This document shows positions 35,001 to 40,315 of a DNA stretch of 64,000 bases, in pieces. The position numbers and the translations under genes are program-made. Each line of letters begins with the position of its first letter. The first letter of the stretch is position 1. The stretch covers positions 313,967 to 377,966 of the forward strand of contig CAUYUJ010016060.1 of NCBI GenBank assembly GCA_963575745.1. Direction: 5' to 3'. Under the pieces are notes generated by a model that ran no database searches, was not told the origin of the DNA, and worked only from the letters and a program-made list of their open reading frames with translations. This stretch comes from Prorocentrum cordatum. Lineage: Eukaryota > Sar > Dinophyceae > Prorocentrales > Prorocentraceae.

Positions 35001-35363
35001 CAACAGAGCAAAGCGAGAGGACATCATGAAGGGCAACCCACTGTTACAGAATGCTGACTTATCGCTGAAGAGGACGTCCCTGCTCAGTTATTCTCTGCAT
35101 CTCCATTGCTGTCTGTATAATCCTTCCTGCTAATTGGTGTGGTTGATCCTCTTTCTATTTTCTCGTCCCCTTAACATGCGTGTCGCAGGAAATGGGACGA
35201 CGACACCGCATTCAAGAACCAGTCGCGCACAGTCCCGAAGACAAAGCAGCGATTCATAAACGACATGGTTCGCAGTGACTTCCACAGGAAGTTTCTGAAT
35301 AAGTATGCCCGCCCCCCAGCGAGCTTGATGATTGCCAGTATCCTCGCGCCCTTCCTCACGTAG
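6625..35363 (+). CDS. CWC15: CWC15 spliceosome-associated protein (Cwf15/AD002), six or seven exons
   Basis: Known family role: a component of the Prp19/CDC5L-associated spliceosome, acting in the nucleus in pre-mRNA splicing. Seen here: joining 6625-6714, 14157-14255, 15443-15499, 29753-29832, 34929-35072 and 35189-35360 plus a stop gives 642 nt (214 codons), or 235 codons with 25152-25214. Family members are usually about 230 residues. The order of hallmarks is right: an MTTAHRPTW N-terminus, a basic segment with KMRQIGQGTAEE, an acidic stretch, ELAKIKKERE, GNPLLQ, then KWDDDTAFKNQ and INDMVRSDFHRKFLNKY at the C-terminus. Intron 5' ends are GT, GA, GC, GC, GC and GA; all end AG and almost all sit in AG|G context. 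The start is the first ATG and matches the conserved N-terminus. I infer one functional gene because no exon has a stop or frameshift. Confidence 0.92.
6738..6850 (+). repeat. GGA-rich tract after donor 1
   Basis: Purine-rich GGA triplets with interruptions, starting just inside intron 1. A second short GGA tract is at 7035-7085. Confidence 0.85.
7205..7345 (+). repeat. CCT/TCC microsatellite
   Basis: A long CCT-triplet tract giving Pro-, Leu- and Ser-rich frames on + and Glu-, Arg- and Gly-rich frames on -. A possible but unsupported coding segment follows at 7400-7490. Confidence 0.9.
7506..7600 (+). mobile_element. Partial copy of the TTAA foldback element
   Basis: TAAGTCGGGCGTGTCCC at 7508 matches the left terminus of the element at 36466-36659. 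It is followed by an AT-rich stretch that partly resembles the element's interior (CATGCT and a tract near AATGGTTCAAAATA, reverse sense). No matching right end is evident, so it is truncated or diverged. Confidence 0.6.
7830..7972 (+). repeat. Dispersed repeat, copy 1 (second copy 41468-41613)
   Basis: Both copies share ACACGTCGATT, CCGTTTTCGG, CGAGAGGGCG, CGTTTTCACTA and a GGGGG-TTTGTCCA / GGGGGTCTGTCCA end in the same order and spacing. Here the repeat is followed directly by the TIR element at 7979. In the other copy that element is absent. Confidence 0.75.
7979..8108 (+). mobile_element. Small TIR element, family 1 copy A
   Basis: It has 14-bp perfect inverted termini, CATCGCTCGGACGT at 7983-7996 and its complement at 8090-8103. 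An inner hairpin is built from ATCGAGGA and TCCTTGAT. ACAT lies on both flanks as a possible short target duplication. About 125 bp of interior is shared with copies at 10596, 48272 and 50862. There is no coding capacity, so it is non-autonomous. Confidence 0.85.
8550..8712 (+). repeat. Helical-pitch TTGGG repeat block
   Basis: Units such as TTGGGGCGATC, TTGGGCCGTC and TTGGGGCCTTT are spaced 10-11 bp apart. It is followed by a short AT/CA-rich patch at 8720-8760. Confidence 0.75.
8815..9270 (+). repeat. Helical-pitch TTGGG repeat block
   Basis: CTTGGGGCGTG, CTTGGGGACTT and CTTGGGCAGTA follow each other at 11-bp spacing. The middle (9000-9150) is less regular and the pattern resumes at 9160-9260. 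Confidence 0.7.
9529..9704. repeat. 44-bp inverted repeat with a CCT microsatellite as loop
   Basis: The left arm 9529-9572 and right arm 9661-9704 are reverse complements at about 39 of 44 positions (outer end GATGGGCCTG against CAGGCCCATC). The 88-bp loop is almost entirely CCT/TCC triplets. The right arm also contains ATGCAG|G, which could act as a splice acceptor. Confidence 0.85.
10197..10290. repeat. Palindromic GATGC/GCATC repeat
   Basis: Repeated GCATCGCCGATGC and CGATGCATCG motifs, each self-complementary. The same motif flanks TIR element copy C at 48233-48482. A CCT tract follows at 10325-10385. Confidence 0.8.
10596..10722 (+). mobile_element. Small TIR element, family 1 copy B
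   Basis: Left terminus 10599-10612 and right terminus 10705-10718, with one mismatch. The interior matches copy A closely, including a perfect 8-bp inner stem ATCGAGGA/TCCTCGAT. CTTCCC occurs at both flanks as a possible 6-bp target duplication. Confidence 0.85.
11030..11222. mobile_element. MITE-like element, family 2 copy 1
   Basis: Inverted termini of about 30 bp begin TCGGGCCGGGCGAAAGGGGG, with the right end the near-exact complement. A perfect 5-bp target duplication, GAAGC, lies at 11025-11029 and 11223-11227. The interior has an 8-bp palindromic hairpin (AATCAGCT/AGCTGATT). There is no coding capacity. The 5-bp duplication suggests a cut-and-paste DNA transposase, but the superfamily cannot be named from the termini. 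Confidence 0.92.
11840..12500 (+). repeat. Dispersed minisatellite, about 75-bp unit
   Basis: Units carry GAGYGTGCGCRGCGCCAAGGC, then GAGAGCCC, a TTTGAAAAC-like stretch and CCGCCCTC. Copies are clear at about 12015-12100, 12300-12370 and 12380-12500. More copies lie at 13320-13560. The sequence between them (12120-12290) shows no gene. Confidence 0.65.
12570..13110 (+). repeat. Helical-pitch TTGGG repeat block
   Basis: TTGGG-headed units at 10-12 bp spacing at 12590-12870 and again, less regularly, at 12955-13100. It lies between two clusters of the 75-bp unit. Confidence 0.7.
13320..13560 (+). repeat. About 75-bp minisatellite, second cluster
   Basis: Three units of the same family as 11840-12500, with GCGCGGCGCCAAGGC, CGCGACACCAAGGCGAGAG and CTCGGCGCCAAGGC. 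Confidence 0.7.
13735..14130 (+). repeat. GGA tract followed by a long CCT-rich tract before acceptor 1
   Basis: A GGA-rich stretch (13735-13810) is followed by about 270 nt of CCT/CTC-rich pyrimidine sequence that ends about 25 nt before the exon 2 acceptor. The pyrimidine part would serve as the polypyrimidine tract. Confidence 0.85.
14157..14255 (+). CDS. CWC15: CWC15 exon 2
   Basis: Thirty-three codons in phase 0, reading VANRDAAITRKLKMRQ then IGQGTAEERGSRKELQQ. This matches the conserved region that follows the N-terminus in the family (RDL..HTKLK.RQ..Q.T..E). The acceptor is GCGCAAG; the donor is CAG|GACCCT, a GA 5' end. Confidence 0.92.
14256..15442 (+). other. CWC15 intron 2 (1.2 kb, GA-AG)
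   Basis: It starts GACCCTGC and ends TTGCAG; both junctions read GCAGG. Pyrimidine-rich tracts lie at 14290-14370 and 15270-15440. Long overlapping frames at 14364-14867 on both strands are not recognisable. Confidence 0.85.
15443..15499 (+). CDS. CWC15: CWC15 exon 3
   Basis: Nineteen codons in phase 0, ALERREKKAKEEAEGKKPK, continuing the conserved E-R-E-rich helix of the family. The acceptor TTGCAG follows a CT-rich tract; the donor is AAG|GCCCGA, a GC 5' end. The 3' end of this exon is chosen from the AG|G rule and phase, so it is less certain than its start. Confidence 0.85.
15936..17165 (+). repeat. 1.2-kb GAT/GCTGAT satellite
   Basis: Over 1,200 nt of interrupted GATGAT and GCTGAT units. 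All six frames stay open for long distances (Asp-, Met- or His-rich), so no protein should be inferred. A GGA-rich tract follows at 17195-17565. Confidence 0.95.
17581..17900. mobile_element. TIR element, family 3 copy 1
   Basis: It begins CGGTCAG and ends CTGACCG with TA on both sides (17579-17580 and 17901-17902), as for a TA-targeting transposon. The interior carries repeated arms AGCGTGTCGC and GCGACACGCT that can form several hairpins, for example 17597-17657. About 110 bp is tandemly duplicated (GCGGAGC...CAGCGTGTCGCC at about 17715 and 17813). Related copies are at 23290 and 48519. There is no coding capacity. Confidence 0.75.
18000..18365 (+). repeat. GGA-rich tracts
   Basis: GGA-triplet tracts at 17992-18112 and 18312-18362 separated by unique GC-rich sequence. 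No gene is seen here. Confidence 0.8.
20240..20590 (+). repeat. Helical-pitch TTGGG repeat block
   Basis: Degenerate TTGGG/CTGGG units at 10-12 bp spacing, such as CTTGGGCCGCC and CTTGGGGCAATC. Confidence 0.65.
20755..21035 (+). repeat. 5/10-bp repeat (AGCAATGCAA type)
   Basis: The first part repeats AGCAATGCAC/AGCAATGCAA with 10-bp period. The second part changes to GCGATGCAAT/GCGATGCCAT. Unit length again equals one helical turn. Weak helical-pitch sequence also occurs at 21585-21740. Confidence 0.85.
22855..22980 (+). repeat. Short helical-pitch repeat block
   Basis: CTTCTTGGACC, TTCTGGGGCCTC, TTGTGGTTTCC and similar units of 10-12 bp. Around it (21740-23280) I see no gene. Confidence 0.55.
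23290..23499. mobile_element. TIR element, family 3 copy 2
   Basis: The termini share GAACTTTTGCT followed by CAGCGTGTCGCG on the left (from 23302) and the complement of that on the right (ending 23495, then TTGACCG). The interior matches copy 1 in order: GCCGC, GGTTCTGGTCCAC-like, CGACAC, TTCCGAGCT, CCCGCGGAGCGGAGC and CACGCTATCCGC. Confidence 0.75.
24130..24335 (+). repeat. CCT-rich tract
   Basis: A pyrimidine-rich stretch with a CCT run at 24137-24170. The following frame at 24396-24690 has no recognisable domain. Another CCT tract is at 24955-25035. Confidence 0.8.
25152..25214 (+). CDS. CWC15: Possible CWC15 exon 3b (acidic segment)
   Basis: Twenty-one codons in phase 0 at both ends, reading ALGGTSRRAG then SDVESDTDSDE. 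The acceptor is GTGCAG|G; the donor GAG|GCGAGT has a good GC-type consensus. It fits phase and position in the acidic region before the conserved helix, and its acidic serine-rich sequence suits the family. That region is poorly conserved, so cDNA is needed to confirm it. Confidence 0.5.
25260..25305 (+). repeat. CCT microsatellite
   Basis: A nearly pure CCT run of about 45 nt, 45 nt downstream of the possible exon 3b donor. Confidence 0.9.
25424..26190 (+). repeat. About 102-bp minisatellite, seven units
   Basis: Each unit carries TTGGGGCCCAGCGGAGTGGT, then GTCTTACGCACG, CTCGACCTC, GGCTCCCTGG and GCGAACTGC in the same order. Units begin near 25541, 25643, 25745, 25848, 25950 and 26052, with a partial unit at each end. 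The frames across it are not coding. Confidence 0.88.
26430..27290 (+). pseudogene. Unrecognised degenerate coding-like segment
   Basis: Frames 26433-26723 and 26675-27133 overlap and switch. The second contains a coding-like stretch (for example MGKVPVIATDARRCIQLKTD and RMFAWCWDTVVRWTMTRAKQ) that continues after an in-frame TAG at 27131 as LPVDLVAKLRNQVNAGLGGG, to another stop near 27280. I do not recognise a family. Position inside a CWC15 intron, plus the frame breaks, suggests a decayed mobile element or retroposed gene. Downstream to 27700 more coding-like sequence (AEWAGDISDTEQLVF) may belong to it. Confidence 0.45.
27700..29090. other. No gene seen
   Basis: GC-rich unique sequence with scattered open frames (for example 28476-28835) lacking recognisable motifs. 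I see no repeats apart from short G-runs at 27840-27890. Confidence 0.5.
29095..29525 (+). repeat. CCT tract followed by a GGA tract
   Basis: CCT/TCC triplets at 29105-29160 and GGA/AGG triplets at 29335-29515, on opposite strands of the same motif and about 180 bp apart. Confidence 0.8.
29753..29832 (+). CDS. CWC15: CWC15 exon 4 (acidic)
   Basis: It encodes KSHSPSEKSDAEVE then DEDDDDDEEELM, with an AG left over that completes Arg with exon 5. The acceptor AAAAAG follows a CCT-rich stretch. The start could instead be 29756 (next AG), removing one Lys. The donor is ATGAG|GCGGGC, a GC 5' end. The acidic run directly before the ELAKIKKERE helix is typical of the family. Confidence 0.88.
30842..30905 (+). 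repeat. GGA-rich tract
   Basis: A short GGA/AGG-rich tract. Confidence 0.7.
30985..31145 (+). repeat. CA dinucleotide repeat
   Basis: About 150 nt of ACACACA interrupted by AA, G and T. The Cys/Val- and Thr/His-rich frames come from the repeat. Confidence 0.95.
31225..31640 (+). repeat. Helical-pitch TTGGG repeat block
   Basis: Degenerate TTGGGG/CTGGAG units of 10-12 bp through most of this stretch. Confidence 0.6.
31815..31955 (+). repeat. CCT microsatellite
   Basis: About 140 nt of CCT/TCC triplets, purest at 31875-31920. Confidence 0.92.
32060..32600 (+). repeat. Best-preserved helical-pitch repeat block
   Basis: At 32220-32340 and 32445-32590 the sequence divides almost completely into units such as TTGGATCGCTC, TTGGAGCGCTC, TTGGACGCTG, TTGAGGCAGTC, TTGGGACATC and TTGACGCCATC. 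Unit length is 10 or 11 bp, occasionally 12. Confidence 0.88.
32743..33225 (+). pseudogene. RCC1-like repeat fragment
   Basis: The frame reads LLHGEADIAHADG, then NVVAGGCNIVLLWGDG and TAVAHGDHHYGQC, the rhythm of RCC1-type repeats (AG..H..LL..DG....G....GQC). About two repeats are present. It continues LSFVSLGGNEICRNK and HVPPEATVAHVFGHVPP to a TGA at 33223. RCC1-like repeat proteins are abundant in dinoflagellates. It lies in the sense direction in a CWC15 intron, lacks a clear start, and has no evident flanking exons. I infer a gene fragment or retroposed piece rather than a complete gene. Confidence 0.45.
34929..35072 (+). CDS. CWC15: CWC15 exon 5
   Basis: Its first G completes Arg with exon 4. 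It then encodes ELAKIKKEREAEEAKAKAEK, followed by REDIMKGNPLLQ and DLSLK, and ends with AG of a split Arg codon. This is the conserved charged helix plus the GNPLL motif. The acceptor is CCGCAG|G; the donor is AAGAG|GACGTC, a GA 5' end. Confidence 0.95.
35073..35188 (+). other. CWC15 last intron (116 bp, GA-AG)
   Basis: It starts GACGTC and ends GTCGCAG after a T/C-rich stretch (35140-35175). AGG occurs at both junctions. It is far smaller than the other introns. Confidence 0.9.
35189..35363 (+). CDS. CWC15: CWC15 exon 6 (C-terminus)
   Basis: It encodes KWDDDTAFKNQSRTV, then KQRFINDMVRSDFHRKFLNK and Y. This is the diagnostic C-terminal motif of Cwf15/Cwc15 (WDDD..FKNQ...F.ND..RSDFH.KF...Y). 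The frame runs 14 residues past the usual end to a TAG at 35361-35363, giving a short hydrophobic tail (ASLMIASILAPFLT). That tail could be real or could hide one more donor. Confidence 0.95.
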
Positions 35364-35865
35364 ATGCCACTTGTCAGGCGCCATTCCAATCGATAGACGC
35401 ACGTTCATTGTACGTAACTGGACAGCCCAGGGGGCAGGGGATCCTGCGTCTGTCGAGTTGGGTCTGGACTATCACTGCTGGCGTTCACCCGGCTACGAGA
35501 AACGACACATAGCGTTTCGATGTACCCGCGTGCATGGGGCCTTGGGGAAAAACACTAATTTCTGACAAGCGCGGAACCAGCCCTGCGGAGAGGAGGGGCA
35601 GGTTTGATGTAGCCCGGACCCCAAGGAAGGGGAGCCAGGGAGTGATTGGCCCCCGAATCCAAAACAATGAGCAGGACTCACTAGGCCAGGTCTGCCGTCG
35701 CTGGTGTTCTTTTCGGGCGGGGGCAGATCCGGTCAGTGGAAAATGGGGCGAGGGGGGGGCGTCCCCTGGTACACGTCACTATGAACCAGGTCCCACTAAA
35801 CCCCGTCCTGCCAACATATTATCAGGATAGCAGTTGGGACAATAATGTGTACAGACGTTGACAGG
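35364..35865 (+). other. CWC15 3' UTR and downstream, no gene seen
   Basis: No repeats or convincing exons before the GGA tract at 35870. Where the transcript ends cannot be seen; dinoflagellate genes rarely have an AATAAA signal. Confidence 0.5.
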
Positions 35866-35869
35866 AGGA

Positions 35870-36000
35870 CAAGAAGGAGGAGGAGGAGGAGGACGAGGAG
35901 GAGGAGGAGGAGCAGGAGGAGGACGAGGAGGAGGAGGAGGATGAGGAGGAGGAGGAGGACGAGGAGGAGGAGGAGGACGAGGAGGAGGAGGAGGACAGTG
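35870..36000 (+). repeat. GGA microsatellite
   Basis: GGA/GAC-interrupted purine tract of about 130 nt. Confidence 0.92.
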
Positions 36001-36233
36001 CTGGGGGAGGAGGGAGGGCGGGGCAAGGCGGGGGGGGGTGGACCGCCGCCGCTGACCTGGGCGCCTCGTGCTCGTCGTCAGCCGGGCGCCTCCGTCGCGC
36101 CCGGGCCGTGCCTCCCGGCGCGGTCGCACGGCCGCGCGCGCCGGCGGGCCTCGGCGCGCCTCCGAAGCCGCGCCGCCGGCAGCGGCAGCGGCCGCGCCCA
36201 GAGGAGGAGGAGGGCAGAGATCGACTGGACGTA

Positions 36234-36401
36234 AGAGTGACCTTTCGCCGGAGTGACCTTTGGGTGCGGGCCCAGTGGGGCCCCTCGATCGTCGAACGCG
36301 ATGCGATAGTAGCGCCGTAGCGCCTTACGCGCCTGTGTTTGGCCCCACCGCGGCCCCCAAAAAGCCGCGCACCAAAGGTCACTCTTACCCAGGGTCACTC
36401 C
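36234..36401. mobile_element. Small TIR element with doubled GAGTGACC termini
   Basis: Left end 36234-36282 and right end 36341-36401 are largely reverse complements. Each end contains two GAGTGACC motifs and a TTTGG-TGCG segment. The interior is GC-rich and self-complementary. No clear target duplication is seen. It lies 65 bp before the next element. Confidence 0.7.
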
Positions 36402-36465
36402 TGCGTGTAGCCGAAGAGAAGGAGGTGGAGCAGCAGCCAGCGGACGGTGGAGAGGAGTATGAGGG

Positions 36466-36659
36466 TTAAGTCGGGCGTGTCCCCTGCAGGGAGATGTTCG
36501 AAGGAAAGATAAAAAAATACCCCCAAACATGCTCCACAATGGTCAAAAAATACTCTAAAAACAGTCCCCCGACTATGTTTGGATTATTTTTTGATTATTT
36601 TGGGGGTATTGCTTATTTTTCGCCGAAAATCCCTCTGTAGGGGGACAGGCCCGACTTAA
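36466..36659. mobile_element. TTAA-flanked foldback MITE
   Basis: TTAAGTCGGGC at 36466 and GCCCGACTTAA ending 36659 give a perfect terminal repeat with TTAA at both ends, which extends imperfectly to about 28 bp. Much of the AT-rich interior is also complementary (AATACCCCCAAA with TTTTGGGGGTATT; CAAACAT with ATGTTTG). TTAA ends are the target signature of piggyBac- and Kolobok-type transposases. A partial copy lies at 7506. Confidence 0.9.
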
Positions 36660-36782
36660 TATGAGGGGGAGGGATTCGCTGGAACTCGCTGGTATTTATC
36701 GACGCTGCGGGGGGAGGAGGGGGAACCGCGGGGGGCCAGGTCTGCACCTGACCGCGCTGCGCTCCCCGACGTTCGCCTCCAC

Positions 36783-36945
36783 AGTGGGTCCTTCAGGAGG
36801 GAAAAACAAAAACAGAAAATATGCGAAAATATGGGCAGTGGGGGGGAAGACAGAAGCCCAGACAATATAGGAAAATATGGGGAATCCTTTGATTTGTGTG
36901 TATTTATTTGTGTGTCCTGGGGCCCCTTCAGTCCAGGGTGAACGC
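36783..36945 (+). repeat. AT-rich dispersed repeat, copy 1
   Basis: Shared core in three copies: GAAAATATGGG, CAGTGGGGGGGAAGACAG, AAGCCCAGA, then TTTGTGTGTATTTATTTGTG and TCCTGGGGCCCCTTCA. The other copies are at 41160-41335 and 49225-49405. It is much more AT-rich than its surroundings. No terminal inverted repeat is evident. Confidence 0.88.
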
Positions 36946-37026
36946 CGCGTCGATGCTCGGCCATCGGCGCATTACGGTTTTATCTCCGTCTCATCGAACG
37001 AGGCCCCTGGTTGTGGCATACTTGGC

Positions 37027-37151
37027 ACACCGTGTGCCTGCACGCTCGTCACCACAACACAGGGGCTTCCTCCTTCATGGCGATTCGCGCACCGTGCACC
37101 TGCACGCTCGGCACCGCAACACGTGGACCTCCTCCTTCATGGCGACGCGCT
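37027..37151 (+). repeat. 62-bp tandem duplication
   Basis: Two units share CCGTG(T/C)(G/A)CCTGCACGCTCG, CACAACAC-like and CCTCCTTCATGGCGA. It lies at the C-terminal end of the minus-strand frame at 37075-37917. Confidence 0.75.
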
Positions 37152-37917
37152 TGCACCACTCGCACGCGTAGGCGAAGGCCGGCCGCGCACGACGCCGCAG
37201 CTCATGATCTCGCCGGCAGCAAGTCGGATCCAGGCCGCGCCATTGCGCATGCATGCGCTCAGGGGAAGCCGTCTGCTGCGGCGGCAGCGGCGCGGCGGGC
37301 GCCACCGCTGCCATGTCGGCCAGGGCCTTCCCGAGCCCATCCAGCGTGGCTGCAAGACCGCCTGGATCTGCACCACGGGCAACAGCAGCCAGCGGAAGGG
37401 CAGTCATTCCCCGTGGGGACCCGAAAGCACCCAGCACAGCACCGCCCCGGAGGGCGTTGGCGTCGTCGAGCCGCCGAACCCACGCCTCGCTGGCCTCCCA
37501 GCGCTGGCCGCTGGCCGCTCCATCCAGCGCCGCGCGGCGCCGCGCGGAAGGCCGCGCACTCCGCTGCCCCTGCGCCCGCACCCTGCCAGGCAAGTCCCCC
37601 CCCTGCTTGTGGAGCTCAGAGAGCGGCACGAGCCCCGAAATCACCCCTCGCCGACAGTGACCCTCCTCATTCCCGACCTGCTTTCCCGGCGGCCCTCGGC
37701 GTTCCCGTGCAGCGCGGGGCCCCGCAGGGCGGGCCACGGCTTTGCGAGACCACGGTCGCGCCGTGCGAGGGGATCCGAGCCAAGCGGCCCGCAGAACGAG
37801 CGTCGGGGTGTCCTCACGCAAGCCCGAGGCACGAGCCGAGGGCGGGTCTGCGCCAACAGGCTTGTCGTGCATCCGAGCCTCGTGGCGGGCACGATCACCC
37901 GCTGCCTTGACCTGCAT
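37075..37917 (-). pseudogene. Unrecognised minus-strand ORF with a CxxC...CxxC motif
   Basis: 280 codons in the same frame as, and just downstream of, the SL-tagged ORF at 37930-38352; two in-frame stops separate them. Near the end it has CEWCKRVAMKEEVHVLRCRA followed by C, a zinc-ribbon-like pattern. A 299-codon frame overlaps on the other strand, so coding status is uncertain. I infer it may be the continuation of the SL-tagged retroposed gene. No family is recognised. Confidence 0.4.
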
Positions 37918-37929
37918 GCTCTGCTACAA

Positions 37930-38352
37930 TCAGCCGTCGGGCATGTGGACGAAGTTGGCTACCTCAAGCAGTGTGTCCCCGAGGCGAGGGTGGTGACTAT
38001 TGAAGATGCGGTCGAGCCTCTGGTGCAGCACCAAGGCGCGTCCCAGCGCCTCCAGCCTCCCCCCGAGCTCCGCGGCGGCCGTAGGCGGAGGGTCGATGCT
38101 GACCATGGCTGAATGCACAGCCTCGCCCACGAGCGACCTGTCGGTCTGAAGGGTGCGTCCCTTTCTGAGGCGCCTGGCCAGTTGTTCGCACTCTGCCGAG
38201 CCCAGGCATTCCACGCTGTGGCACACGCTCGAGCGGCGATCCGCCGCCCTGCAGGCCTCCCGCAGCCATCCCAAGTTCCCCTTCAGCTCCAACTCAATGA
38301 GCGAGCCGGCTCGAGCAATGTCGTGGACGGCTTGAGCCAAAATGGCTACGGA
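37930..38352 (-). pseudogene. SL-tagged retroposed gene
   Basis: The ORF runs directly out of the SL relict: after AILAQ (SL in frame) it reads AVHDIARAGSLIELELKGN, then LGWLREACRAADRR, HSVECLGSAECEQLARRL and HPRLGDTLLEVANFVHMPDG to a TGA at 37930-37932. The composition is helix-like and coding-like. No family is recognised and there is no ATG immediately after the SL. An mRNA-only leader in genomic DNA implies reverse transcription and reinsertion of a processed mRNA. Whether it is expressed cannot be told. Confidence 0.6.
38331..38352 (-). other. Perfect dinoflagellate spliced-leader relict
   Basis: Read on the minus strand, the 22 bases are TCCGTAGCCATTTTGGCTC followed by AAG, identical to the dinoflagellate SL (D = T). 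It is followed by CCGTCC rather than an SL-RNA donor, so it is a leader copied from a trans-spliced mRNA and not an SL RNA gene. Upstream is a TCC tract. Confidence 0.95.
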
Positions 38353-38440
38353 GGAGGAGGAGGAGGAGGAGGAGGAGGAGGACGAGGAGGGAGAAGAGGG
38401 GATGGGGAGGGGGATGGAAGGGGGAGAATCGGGATGAGGG
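38353..38440 (+). repeat. GGA tract abutting the SL relict
   Basis: GGA triplets at 38350-38395. On the SL strand this is a TCC pyrimidine tract ending exactly at the SL 5' end. Confidence 0.9.
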
Positions 38441-38444
38441 GATC

Positions 38445-40140
38445 GGGCTCTTCGTTTTGCTGGCTCCCAGCAGAAGGACTGGCGCTGCCGAGGCACCCGC
38501 CCCATTTGCAGGGTGCTTCGACGAAGGATTGAACAAGCCAGGTGATGCTGCGAAGATTCCTGTGTTCATCCCTGGTCCGTTCTTGCAGTTGCCCCGCGGC
38601 CAGCCTTGCCTGCGCCCGTCGTCCGAGGTCCAGCTGGACACCGTGTATCACTGAGCCGCCGCGGGGGCTCAACCGACGGGGACTTGCTCTGGGCGCCTTG
38701 GTGTCAGCTACTGCTGCTAAAGAGGAGCGGGGGGGGCGGGTCAGGCTGCGGAGGCAAGACGCCGAGAGTGCGCTTGAAGCCACAAGAGAAGGGGATGGCA
38801 GGAGGAGGGCGGGCCGGAGGTGGAGGAGAAGGAGGATGAGCAGTACGATGTTCGGACCGGGGCATCCAGAAGATGCGAGCACACCCTCGGCAGCGCGCGG
38901 TGCAGCGAGACGAGGGAGAGGAGGAGGGCAGCAACCGCGGCGGTGCCAGCGACAAGCAGTAGACAAACCCATTGAGTTGCGAAGGTGCATTGGCGATTCT
39001 TGGCCTCACCGGTTGCATTCGCTCACGAGTGCATAGCAAGCACGGCAAAAAGAATTTGGAAGTTCACCGCTTCTCGTGTCCCCTCCACAGGGTGTGGACA
39101 ACGGCAGTCGTGCCAGCGAATGCCCAGGGACGCAAGATTGTCAGCATATCGTGCAGTTCAGCCCCGGCGCAGTTGGCGCCGCTCGATGGCACCATGAGGC
39201 CACGTACAGAGGGATCGAGCCGTCTGGCCCTAACCGACCGCAAAGCCAGACAATTTGTGGGCCGAGTGAGTGGGGCGAGCGAAGGGGGGGAGCAAGGATC
39301 GACCACCAGTGCAACGGGCACCGAGGACCAGCGCCCGCAGTGACAACGAAGCAGAGCACGCGCTCACGGCCCCGACACGCTCGCCGAGGGGGCACCACGT
39401 CGTGCACCCTCACAGCAACCAGGCTCTTCGGGAGGCCCTTCATCCGCAGGAGGTTCGTGATCAGCAGGGGGTTCTGGACCAGGAAGCCCTCGATCGCAAT
39501 GCAGTTGATCAGGAGGCGTGTCGGGAGCGGGGAGGTTGATCCGCCGATGGCTCATGATCCGACGCGGGGATGTGTCCATAACTTCCGCCTATGTGATCGA
39601 TCGTCGGGGACCTTGGCAGGCATGGGATGTATATATATATATATATGTATATATTCGGGCCCCCAGTGGCCAGCCTACATCAGAACCCACCGCCCGCCGA
39701 GGGCCCGGGACGTCGGTTCCCCAAGCGGTGGATACAGATGCGCCTCCGCCTCGTGCACGATGGGGATAAAGTTGCCCAGGGGTGGGCTGGCACTGCAATC
39801 GGACGCTCGTACTTACTTGGGTGGTTTTGGATTTGAGGAGAGGCGACCTTCTCTGCGAGTTGCAGGTTGGGCAGTTGCGGCGAGCGGCCTGGATGGCGAG
39901 GCGGCGTCGGCCTTGCGCGGGGTAGTCCCGCTGAGCGAGAGGTCCAACCACACTGCCTGGGGTGGCAAGGATCTCGCGGTGCCACTTTTATCCAGGAGTG
40001 CGGCTGTTGCGCCTGCAGTTCACTTGTACATTGGGCGCGCTTCGGGTTGCGCGGAGCGGCTCGGGCGGGACGTTTGGGCCAAGTCGTAGCGAACCCACTG
40101 GCGGTCTGAGATCGGTGACATGTTGCAGGGGTCCGCGTTT
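38445..40140. other. No confirmed gene
   Basis: GC-rich with long overlapping frames. A frame at 39076-40089 and an acceptor-like CTCCACAG at about 39092 were considered, but no domain is recognised. An AT dinucleotide run lies at 39628-39655. Confidence 0.45.
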
Positions 40141-40149
40141 GCGAAAGCC

Positions 40150-40315
40150 GCCTCTCGCCTCCCATGCCGCGCTGCACGGGGCTGTAAAATCTCGAGTCGG
40201 GATTGGCGAGGCAACCACTGGGCCGATCGGCTGGCCAAGCTTGGAGCAATTGTTTTACGTCTGATCGGAGATTGTCACGAGCTGGCCAAACGCGTTGCTA
40301 AGAATAGATGACTTC
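40150..40315 (+). pseudogene. RNase H C-terminal remnant
   Basis: The frame contains RDWRGNHWADRLAKLGA (40198-40248), the final conserved block of LINE-type RNase H (GN.WAD.LAK.GA, with the last catalytic Asp). The rest of the domain is not readable upstream. It stops at 40309. Confidence 0.6.

Noticed and set aside
38331-38352. Functional SL RNA gene
   Set aside because: The 22-mer is not followed by a donor or Sm-like site, and it continues directly into an ORF.
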